Shown: positions 37,870 through 46,609 of the stretch, piece by piece
Layout of the letters: each line of letters begins with the position of its first letter
Position numbering within the stretch: position 1 is the first letter of the stretch
NCBI GenBank assembly: GCA_018398765.1
Contig: JAHBMJ010004310.1
Span: 35,576-82,184 of the forward strand
Direction of reading: 5' to 3'
Origin: Chromera velia
Taxonomy: Eukaryota; Sar; Chromeraceae
Length of the DNA stretch: 46,609 bases
Translations under genes and position numbers: made by a program
Notes under the pieces: generated by a model
The model's database searches: none
What the model was told of the DNA's origin: nothing
What the model saw: the letters and a program-made list of their open reading frames with translations, nothing else

Positions 37870-38765
37870 TGCAAGGGCAGTGGGGGAATCCAGTCATCCC
37901 ACAGGGGCTTACACCTCCCCCTGGACTGTGCCCACCACTGCAGTTCCAGGGGAACCCTCCCCAGTGGTCATAGCGTCAGCAGCAGAATGCACCCCCGAGA
38001 GGGATGTACTCCACGAGTGGGGGCAGGACAGGCAGGAGGGGGAAATTGATCACCTTCCACGGCACAGCGAATGGCATCCCGATCCGTGCCCTTTGGGATC
38101 CAGGGGTGGACTCCATTTATGTGAGCAAGAGAGTTGTTGAGGCCGGGGAGTTCCGTTTATCTGCCTTGGAGCCCTCCACGTGCAAAGGGGGCATCCGACT
38201 CGATGGTGCGCAGGCTCCCTCGACTACTGTCCAATGGGAGGCGCCTGATATCGATCTAAAAATTCAGGACTTCGCAGCCCCCCTGACCATGACTGTACTC
38301 GATTTAGATGAGAATTATGATGTGGTCCTGGGGATGCCCTTCTGTGAGACCTTCAAACCCCTTTCCAATTTCGAAGCGAAGTCTTTCTTCATCGCTGCAG
38401 ATCGTTCTCCCTCCGGGTCGCAGTTCACACTGTATAACTCGGAAATCTACCATATTCCGGGGGCCAAGCCTGAGCCCCTGACCCACAGAGAGATCCGTAG
38501 GCTTTCCAAGAAGGAATCTACCACCTTCCAGTGCTACTGTCTTGAGGTCCGCCCTCTTCCCTCCGTTTCCTCCCCCCTAGAGGTCAACCAAATTCAAGGA
38601 GCCACGACACAGAAGCCCCCGCCTCTCTCGTCTTTCCCGCCCGATCACCCAGTCAATTCGGATGATTTAAATTTATACAGATTTCCGCAGGGAAGTGCAG
38701 AGGGAGGGAATGAGGCCGGGGATAAGAAAGGTTCTGGAGAAGCATTTCAGCATCTTCCCAAATGA
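37743..38765 (+). pseudogene. Aspartic protease region of pol
   Basis: Same frame as the zinc knuckle, with in-frame TAA 37758 and TAG 37971 in Gln-rich linker. The protease reads GIPIRALWDPGVDSIYVS, where the expected catalytic D-S/T-G is D-P-G, and later NYDVVLGMPF, the conserved second motif. A TGA at 38763 ends this frame; RT continues in another frame from about 38695, so a frameshift lies just before. Confidence 0.8.
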
Positions 38766-40696
38766 GATTCCCACCCTTCCGCCCAAGAGGGAAGTCGAGT
38801 GTCATATCAAACTCGAGCCAGGTCACCACCCCCCTGCTCGAGCTCCGTATAGGCTCACCTACGGGCAGCTCGATGAGCTCCGAAAAGAGTTGGAGTCATA
38901 CTTGGCCAAGGGTCAGATCCGCCCTTCCAACTCCCCGTTTGCTGCCCCTGTCCTTTTTGTTATGAAGGCTGACGGCACTCAGCGTATATGTATTGATTAC
39001 ACGCAGCTAAACAAGATCTGTGTGAGGGACAGATATCCCCTGCCGCATCCGGATGACTTAATTTCCCGCCTGCACGGGGCCAAGTACTTCTCGTCTCTCG
39101 ACTTGAGACAGTACTTCCATCAGATCCGGATGGCCGAGGGCGACGAAGAGAAAACTGCTTTCGTAACAAGGTACGGCACGTTTGAGTGGCTGGTCATACC
39201 GTTTGGTTACTGCAATGTGCCCGGTATTAGCATGCGTATGATCAGTAAGACATTGTGCCCTTTGTTAGACAGGTGTGTAATTGTTTTTATTGATGATCTC
39301 TTGATTTTCAGCCGCACTCCTGAGGAACACGAGAGAGACGTGGAGGCCGTCCTCCAGCTCCTTACCGACGAGTCTCTCTATGTCAAACTGTCGAAGTGTG
39401 GTTGGTTCCGGACGGAAGCCAAGTTCCTGGGGCTGATCATCAGTGAGGGTGGATTCAGGCCTGCGCTTGAAAAGGTGCAGGGACTCCAGGACTTCCCCAA
39501 GCCGACCGACCGCACTTCACTGCGTCAGTTTTTGGGGTTAGGGAATTGGTTTCGGAAGTTTGTTAGGGGGTACAGCCAGGTTGCTTCTCCCCTTCTCTCT
39601 CTTCTCCGCACCTCAATCCCCTTTGTATGGGAGCCTGTGCATGATCAAGCATTCGTTGCTCTAAAGAAAGCTGTCCTTGAGCTTGCTACCCTTACACTGC
39701 CTAACCCCAGTCAGCCTGTCTACATTGCACACGACGCCTCATAGTCGCACCAAGCCATCGGGGCAGTTGCTATTCAGCGCTGTCAGAAGACAGGGGCATA
39801 CTGTCTGCTTGCCTTCGGCTTCCGCCGCCTGACCCCACTGAGGCACGCTACCCAGTGCAGGAGTTAGAGCTGTTGGCGATTGTCCATTTTGCGAAAGTTT
39901 GGCGTTATTTCCTGACGCCCAGGTCGGAGTTTTGGACAGATCACAAGAGTTTGGAGAATTTGGGGAAGTCGTTTGAGCACTGCAGTCTGCGTGTGAGACG
40001 GTGGATTGAGTTTTTGGAGGAAGTGGCGGTTTCAATCAAATATATTCCACGGAGGGCGAACATCGTTGCCGACGCACTTTCCCGCAATCCGCCTCCTTTG
40101 GTCCAGTCCTCCCCTTCTGCCCCTTTGCCATCTCTCAGAGTGAGGCAACCCACCCTGCCGACGGTTAGTCAGGCCGACGGTCCTGACGACGATGAGGTCC
40201 CAGGGCTTGAACCTAAGTATGAGGATGAGGGGGCAGTTGTTGGCGAGACCCGTTCTTTGGGGGGGGGGCACGGGGGCACTGAGGAGCGTCGGTACTGGAC
40301 AACCTTGAAGGTTGAGGGAGATGTTGAGCTGCAGAGGCGCTGCAGAGAGGCGTATGCAAACGATCCCTGGTTTGCCCCGGTGTATGCTTACCTGAAAAAT
40401 TCCCCAAACAAACTTCTCTCCCCTCATCTGGTGCCCCGTTTGAAAGGTCTCTCTCTGAGAGATGGTCTGTTGTTCCGGGGGGACTGCTTTTGTGTCCCTC
40501 GCTCACAGCGCACGGCTCTTATTTGGGAGAGCCACTCATCTCCAGAGAGTGCACACTTCGGGGTCAGGAAAACCTACAGTCGAATGGCAGAAAGATATTT
40601 CTGGCCTCAGATGTGGAGAGATGTACGCAGATTCGTTCGTGCCTGTGATCCCTGCCAGAGAAAAGACAAATCTATCCCGAACGGTCTCCAACAGTA
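38695..40696 (+). pseudogene. pol: Reverse transcriptase, RNase H and integrase N terminus
   Basis: RT motifs: PYRLTYGQLDELRKELE, IRPSNSPFAAPVLFV, RICIDYTQLNK, SSLDLRQYFHQIRM, catalytic VFIDDLLIFS, and the thumb FLGLGNWFRKFV. RNase H starts IAHDAS but is cut by TAG 39742. A frameshift near 39835 moves the frame to [18 protein letters not shown] and [12 protein letters not shown]. The integrase HHCC zinc finger follows ([16 protein letters not shown] ... CDPCQR), then the nested insertion at 40663. Confidence 0.93.
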
Positions 40697-41329
40697 AAAC
40701 GGTCTCCAAAACAACCATACCTCTCAAGCTTTTTTAGGCAGTAAACAATATTTAAAAGCTTAAAACAAAGAGTTTTAAGCAATTAAACAGTACGATTTCC
40801 TATTTTTAAATTAATTGGGTTTAGTAAGAGAAAAAAATATATTGTATTTGACCGTGCGGCGTGCGTGTTTCGTGCGTCAACGCACGTGCCTGTCATGCAT
40901 GCAATTAAGGCGGCGGCGGGGAGCACCGGAATTAAAGCAGCTTTGCTGAGGAGCTGGGGTTGCTTTCGCCATTCTTCCAGTGAGTCTATAGTTCCGTGAG
41001 TACTTGTAAAAGCTCTACACTATGTTTTATATGTTTTCAATCTTTCTCTTAAAACCTTAAGATTCATTGTAAAGAAAATATTTTAAAGAGTTAAAAACTT
41101 AAAATCATACATTCAAATTTAAATATATATATATAGTTATCATAAATCAAATTTTTATATAATTTTCTTACTAACTAGGATTTTAAAAACACTTAATTGC
41201 ACTCTCAAACCGTTTAAAACTCTTTGTTTTAAGTTTTTAATCATTGTTTAGTACCTAGAAATGTTTGATAGATATGGTAATTTTGGAGACCGTTTTGATG
41301 TTGGAGACCGTTTGGGATAGATTTGTCTT
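40663..41329. mobile_element. Nested 667-bp long-inverted-repeat element
   Basis: The ends are inverted copies of each other: aagacaaatctatcccgaac... on the left and the reverse complement on the right, about 46 of the first 49 bases. Similarity continues inward for about 125 bp (for example ttaaaacaaagagttttaa on both arms). The 4-bp sequence agaa is duplicated at 40659-40662 and 41330-41333. The interior is AT-rich with one GC-rich stretch near 40855-40935 and has no coding capacity. Taking out the element and one agaa leaves the integrase frame continuous (CQR|SKAP), which confirms the boundaries. Confidence 0.88.
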
Positions 41330-41908
41330 AGAAGCAAAGCTCCCAGCCGAGCGCCTCCCGGTCTCCTCCGACCGCTTCCTGTTCCCAACCACCCATGGGA
41401 AGTCACTCAAATTGATTTTCTCGTTGGACTGCCCGCCTCCGGGGATGAACAGTTTGACTGTCTTATGGTTGTCACTGACTCTCTGTCAAAAGGGGTATGC
41501 CTGATCCGGACCCACACAACAGCAACAGCAGAGCAGGCAGGCCGGCTATATTATGAAAACATCACAGTAAAGAAGGGGTGGCAGCGTATGATCCTCAGTG
41601 ACAGAGACCCCCGTTTTCTGTCTCGATTCTGGCAGACCCTACACACCCTCTCGGGCACGCACCTGTCATTCTCTACGATGGCACACCACGACACACCAGG
41701 GTCAGCAGAACGCATGAATCGAACAATCGAGGAGGCCCTCCGTTGCCTCGTTGAGACCCAGCATCACCGATGGGCGGAATTCATCCCGTTCCTTGAGTTT
41801 GCATACAACACATCTGTCCATGTCGGGACAGGTCGCTCTCCCTTTCAGCTTGAACACGGAAAAGAACCCCTCACGCTCCCTGCTCTTTCTCTTTCTCCTT
41901 CTGTCTAG
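41330..41908 (+). pseudogene. Integrase catalytic core
   Basis: After the nested insert the frame reads [22 protein letters not shown]. The D,D,E core follows: [24 protein letters not shown] and the Glu in [12 protein letters not shown] at 41906 interrupts the frame at [10 protein letters not shown]. Confidence 0.9.
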
Positions 41909-42478
41909 CCTTCCCCCGAGGCCTTTGACTTTTTGAAGGAACACAGAGAAGCCATTGAGTCCGCCCGCGCCTCTTTCGAAGCAGCCCAGTCCAGTCAAAT
42001 CCGAAATGCCAACAGGCGACGCTGCCCAACCAACGATATCAAGGTGGCGGACTATGTGCTTGTCCATCGCTCCTGGTGGGCAACTGCTGCAAAGCCCGAT
42101 GTCCCCCTGTACTGTGTAACAGCCGCAAGCTCGACAGCCTGTGGTTTGGTCCCTTCGAAGTGACCCAGTTCGATCAGTCCCGAGACAATTTCGAAGTCGC
42201 CCTACTAGCGGGAAGCCGCAAAGACCCCCATGTGCACACGTCGCTGTGCAAGCTGTACTGCCACGAAGGACGGGGCCGTCCGGCTGTCCGATTGCCCTCC
42301 TGGGCCGACAAAGAGTATGAAGTCGAAAAGGTCCTCGGTGTTCGGGGAAGAGGCAGAGGAATGTTCGGGGAAGAGGCAATGCCGCGTGCAATGGGTGGGG
42401 TTCCCTGAGAGTGAAGCGTCTTGGGAGCCAGTCTCCCACCTCCGAAATGCAAAGGAGAAAATCGAAGAATTCAAGTGA
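41909..42478 (+). pseudogene. Integrase C terminus with chromodomain
   Basis: The same frame continues [21 protein letters not shown] and [15 protein letters not shown]. Frames then shift: [13 protein letters not shown] (about 42310-42350) and [21 protein letters not shown] (about 42385-42440) are the two halves of a chromodomain, which directs integration to particular chromatin. A short duplicated gttcggggaagaggca at the shift (about 42342 and 42362) may be the cause. Confidence 0.85.
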
Positions 42479-42576
42479 CGATCAAAGTGAATAAACAGGA
42501 ATTGTACGGTCAATTTTGGTTGGCAGTTAACCGCAAAAAAGCTGAGAAGAAGGACAGAGCACGTGGGACACACGCT

Positions 42577-42592
42577 CCAAGGGGGAGGGGCA
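42577..42592 (+). other. Polypurine tract
   Basis: aagggggagggg followed by ca, immediately before the 3' LTR; it would prime plus-strand DNA synthesis. Confidence 0.85.
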
Positions 42593-42936
42593 CGTAACGT
42601 AGTGAGGCGAGCCACGGGACCGGCCAATCCCGGGGTGAGCCGAACTAACGCGCACCGCCGCCGCACGGGATGCCCGCAGCTCAAAGACCAACACATGCAC
42701 GCAGGCTCATGGAGGCGCCGCCATGCCAGTCTGTATTAGAAGAGAATTAAATAAAATAGAAATAAAGTGGAATTAATTCAGTCAGCTGCGTATAGCCTGG
42801 ATTGAGTAAACAACAGTTGCTTGCAAAGCTTCTAGAAGCAGTTTGGAAGTGAACCTTAAACTGACAGACTTTCCGTAGTAGAGATCTAACCTAATTAAGT
42901 GCGCTCACTTAGGAGAAGAGGAGTTACCTCCTTACG
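42593..42936 (+). repeat. 3' LTR
   Basis: 344 bp, co-linear with the 5' LTR and ending ttacg before the gtttg target duplication. Confidence 0.95.
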
Positions 42937-42941
42937 GTTTG

Positions 42942-43828
42942 CATCCCCAGCCGGCCGGTGCCCTAGCCCCCGGCAGCCTGACCGCCGGTATTAATAGCGC
43001 GGCCGGTGTATAGCCATCGGCAGAGCCGGCTAATGGACATCAACACGTCAGATACTGTGGCTGCCGGCGGAGCCGGCCAGCGAAATTGAATTTTCAATAG
43101 TTCATAAACTTTTGGGGGCCATGGCATACTCCCTGGGAACATTTCATTCTCACCATGTAAACACATTTTCACTAGTATTTTCATAATTTTGTTTAATTTT
43201 GTCTATCATTTACTACTATTTTGTCATATTTTTTTATAATGATTTTTCATAATTTCATTATTAATTTATTGGATCAATAGTAACAAACTCATGCAGTGAA
43301 ATATGATGTGAGTAGATGTAAGCAGAATACGGGGCTAGAACTCTCAACACTAACGATGTGCATTCAGAGTTCATAGACTATAAGAGTTTGACCTAGAGAG
43401 GTTTGTACATTGTTCCTTCGATCAAGCCAGTCCAACGATCATTAGCGATTGTTAGCTAATTCGAATGCATGCAGATCGATGTCACTTTATTCAGTCCTGC
43501 GCTAAGCCACACTTATTGAAGTCCGCGCGCATATCGCCGCGGCGCCGCCGGCCTCGCGGCTCCGCCACTCCGCGGGCCCGTCGCGTACTCGCCGCTCGTA
43601 GCCGGCCTACACCTGCCCGCTGCTTCGAAACCGACGTCCACGCTCGGTTCCAATGCCTGCACACATCCATAACTAATCGACCTCGTGGCATTGATTGATG
43701 ACATGCACCTGCATACTTCATCGAACCATAAATGAACGAAGCAAATCGGAATGCAAAGTCCGACCCCCACACTGCCACCCTGCATCTATGCATGATGCAA
43801 GATAGATTTGTTTTCTTCCTCGAATCAC
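42942..43828. other. Spacer between the two retroelements
   Basis: Starts with CCGGC-rich sequence (42950-43080), then AT-rich (43090-43480), a GC-rich block (about 43525-43610) and mixed sequence. If the second element keeps an LTR it should lie here, but its partner would be off the right edge, so I cannot delimit it. Confidence 0.4.
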
Positions 43829-46609
43829 TTACCAGGGAATTTCATCTTCCCAAAACTTACATACACGTATCCCACTCCACAAACCTCTTAGTTCTGCCCA
43901 TACTGATTTCATCACTCTACTTCTTAATTGCCACTTACACCTGCCCGTTGCTTGCTTCTCTTTCTCCTGCTGTCTCTTCTTTTCTTTGAAGCCATACAAT
44001 GCCTCCTTTGCATGTGTCAGATTGACAGCAGGCTCCCATGATGCATTCTCTTTACTTTCTCCTTCCTACCACACCAGGTAGTACGCCTGTTTGTCTATCT
44101 TTCTGTGGTCGAGAATCTCTTTTACTTCATACTCAATCTCTTCTAATGTAGGCAACCGAACAGCAGGCAGAGGATCATCCTTCCTTCTCTCATACTTCTT
44201 CAGGTATGATACATTAATCATATTATGACCCTTCATTCCTGCAGGGAATATGAGCTCATACGCGTTGCTCCCCACCTTTCTCTCTACCTCGAATGATCCA
44301 TAAAATACAGGCTCAAGCTTCCCGCTTGGCTTCCTGCTTCCCTTAAAATATGCATTGCGTACAAGCAAAAAATCCCCTGGAGCAAAGGAAACCTCTTGTC
44401 TGTGTAGATCTACTTGTCGAGCTGCTCGTTCTCTTGCTTGCTCAAGTCTCTCCTTTGCTCTCATGATTTCTGCCTCTCTGCGATCTGCAAAGTCTGCTGC
44501 TGGCGGACAGAATGACTTAGAACGCACAGAGACAGAAGGCAGGCGAATCGGGTCACGTCCGTACAGAAAGCGAAAAGGAGACATGCCTGTGGCTGGATGC
44601 ACCGAATCACGATACGCAAACTGACAAGAACACAACCACTTCGGCCAGTCCGTTTGATGCTCGTTCACGAAACAATGCAACATCTGTTCGATGGTCTGGT
44701 TGTCTCTCTCTGTCTGTCCATCTGACTGTGGGTGTCCTCTTGTGCTCATATTCAATTTTATGCCCCACAGCCGAGCGAGTTTCTTCCAAAATACAGAGAG
44801 AAAACGAGGATCACGGTCACTAACCACTGATTGGGGCATCCCGTGCTCGCAGACAATCCTCTCAAAGACCACCTCGGCTGTCTCTTCTGCTGTAATCTCT
44901 TGTGAGACTGCAGCGAAGAAAGGAGTTTTGGAGAGGCAATCAACCATAAAGAGGATTCCATCTACCTCTTCTCCTTTAAACACCACCCTCGGGAGTCCAA
45001 ATACAAAATCAAAAGAAATAGACTGAAAAGAAAATTCAGGAATAGACAGAGGTTGGAGCAATTCATACTGCTTCTCAGTCAGCCTCTTTGCTTTTTGACA
45101 GGCATCACACTTTCTGATGTACTGAACAACCGATGTGTACATATGTGGCCAATAGAAACTCCCTGCCAGTTTTAAATATGTTTTCTCTGCCCCCAAATGC
45201 CCCCCTGCGGCCGTATCATGATGTTCATAGATGAGGTTTCTTTGTAATCTCTTTGTCGGGACGGCCAGTCTGTCATTGAAATAGAGCAGTCCGTCTTCTA
45301 TCTAAAATCTCGGAAGAATCAGCCGCAAATATTGAGGACCAGGCACTTCTTTCTCAGGGTCTTTGTCAGGGTCTTCAATTTGGAGCCTTGCTTCAAGCAC
45401 TTCCTTCACCTCCATCCAGAATTTCTCTTCTTCATATCTTTTCCTTATCCTTTCCAGTAATTCCTCATCCGGTTGCACTCTTGATTCCATTTGCGACAAT
45501 TGACACACTTCTTTTCTTTCTTTATCTTTTTCTTCTTTCTCAGCGTTCACCCCAGGGCACCTGCTCAGCGCATCTGCCACGCGATTCCGAGCACCGGGCA
45601 CGTACCTTGGAGTGATCCCGATCTTGTCGAACATGCTGACAAATCTGCACATACGTGGAGACATTAAGGTACGGTCAGTGGACACATTCACATATTTAAG
45701 AGACTCATAATCTGACCACACCTTAGTTGTGTGACTAACGTACGGCCTCCACGATTTGACCGCAAACACGCAGGAAAGAAATTCTTTATTTCTGATCGGA
45801 TACTTGAGCTCTGCCTGTGTCATTCTATGTGATGCGAATGCACACGGACGGAGCCAGCCGATCTCAAGATCTTCTTGCATGAGCGCAGCAGCGAGCGTTT
45901 CTATCAATTCGCACGCATCCATAAAAATTTCGAAGGGACGCGCAGGGTTAGGAATGTAGAGTTCGACAGTATTCTTCACTGCTCGCTTTACTGCTTCAAA
46001 GCTTTCTTCCTCTTTCTTCCCCCACTCAAACGATTTGTTTCCCTTCAGCAATGCATACAAAGGGCCTGCTTTCTCACTGAAGCAAGGGACAAACCGTCTC
46101 ACCCAATTTGCAAACCCCAAAAACGAAAGCACTTTATTTCTGTTCTTAGGAGTAGGCCACTTACTGACTTGGTCTGTCTTGCTCTGCTCGGGCCGCACTC
46201 CGGTCCTGGAGATCTTCAGCCCGAGAAATGTCACCTCAGTCTGCATGAAATGGCATTTCGACAATTTTGCATACAATTTATTTTCACTCAACAAATGCAA
46301 AACAATTCTGATGTATCTCTTGTGTTCTTCTCTTGTACGTGAATAAATCAGAATTTCATCCAGAAAAACCGAAAGAAAACGGTCAAGACAAGAGCGAAGA
46401 GCAAATTGAATCAACCTCATCGCTGCAGGAGGCGCGTTTGTCAACCCAAAAGAAACAACCAGCCACTCAAAAGAACCATAGCGTGTAGTGAAAGCTGTTT
46501 TTGGGATGTCTTCTTCTCTGACCCTCATTTGATGATAATACTGTCTGAGGTCCAGTGTCGTGAAGAACCGGGCCCCATGTAATCGATCAATCAACTCTTG
46601 CGGATGAGG
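43829..46609 (-). pseudogene. pol: Second Ty3/gypsy chromovirus pol (RT-RH-INT-chromodomain), partial
   Basis: One minus-strand frame runs from the right edge to TAA 43831-43829, broken only by TAG 45304-45302 and TAG 44068-44066. RT: FFTTLDLRQYYHQMRV, catalytic VFLDEILIYS (second Asp is Glu), FLGFANWVRRFV. RNase H: IFMDACE, RNKEFLSCVFAVKSW, WSDYESL, RVADALSRC. Integrase: HHDTAAGGHLGAEKTY ... CDACQ zinc finger; D,D,E core in MVDCLSK, VVSDRDPRF and DNQTIEQML. Chromodomain: YEVKEILDHRKIDKQAYYLVW, then stop, then ASWEPAVNLTHAKEAL. The sequence is clearly different from the first element, so it is a separate family. Gag, protease and the 5' LTR lie off the right edge. Confidence 0.92.

Larger units (their letters stand above)
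36336..42936 (+). mobile_element. Ty3/gypsy chromovirus LTR retrotransposon, decayed
   Basis: Complete structure: 344-bp LTRs at both ends, a 5-bp target duplication gtttg (36331-36335 and 42937-42941), a PBS directly after the 5' LTR and a polypurine tract directly before the 3' LTR. The internal order is gag with zinc knuckle, protease, RT, RNase H, integrase, chromodomain; integrase last is diagnostic of Ty3/gypsy and the chromodomain of chromoviruses. It cannot be autonomous: the coding region carries several frameshifts, about nine in-frame TAA/TAG codons, and a 667-bp insertion in integrase. Confidence 0.95.

Overview
The window is nuclear DNA of a eukaryote: genes are split by short GT-AG introns, coding DNA is GC-balanced, spacers are AT-rich, and there are many microsatellites and LTR retrotransposons. 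An alveolate, probably a chromerid such as Chromera velia, fits best. The reasons are an enolase with the EWGWS insertion known from plants and alveolates, a very large multi-exon EGF/CCP/HYR multi-membrane protein, and frequent TGCATGCA motifs. This assignment is inference; no species-specific marker was searched.

Layout. 1-658 (minus) is the 5' part of an M19-type (membrane/renal) dipeptidase gene whose remainder lies off the left edge. Its first recognisable coding exon sits in a tandem array of six units of exactly 738 bp (438-4866); only the leftmost unit is joined here to a second exon. 5236-23839 (plus) is one gene for which I could chain 30 exons with matching phases (about 3,694 residues). 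It encodes a signal peptide, H-type-lectin-like modules, 19 EGF modules, a PPC-like module, CCP/sushi and HYR modules, a cysteine-rich membrane-proximal region, about ten membrane segments and a long charged cytoplasmic tail. 23840-25118 is AT-rich spacer holding a small inverted-repeat transposon. 25119-28611 (minus) is an unrecognised proline/serine/arginine-rich protein gene (two exons seen), with a possible further coding segment at 29063-29650. 29651-32911 is spacer with GC-rich degenerate repeats and a CA microsatellite. 32912-35688 (minus) is a complete four-exon enolase gene, with a 0.57-kb purine tract in its last intron.

The right quarter is transposon territory. 36336-42936 is a full-length chromovirus-type Ty3/gypsy element with 344-bp LTRs, a 5-bp target duplication, PBS, PPT, gag zinc knuckle, protease, RT, RNase H, integrase and a C-terminal chromodomain. 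It is decayed by frameshifts and by TAA/TAG codons at likely glutamine sites. A 667-bp inverted-repeat element is nested in its integrase. From 43829 to the right edge lies a second, different chromodomain Ty3/gypsy pol on the minus strand.

Enolase is housekeeping glycolysis. The giant protein is probably a surface adhesion or sensing receptor. I see no operon-like link between the genes; the strongest theme is local duplication (first-exon array, EGF exon pairs, duplicated 3' splice site) together with C-to-T-like decay of repeats.
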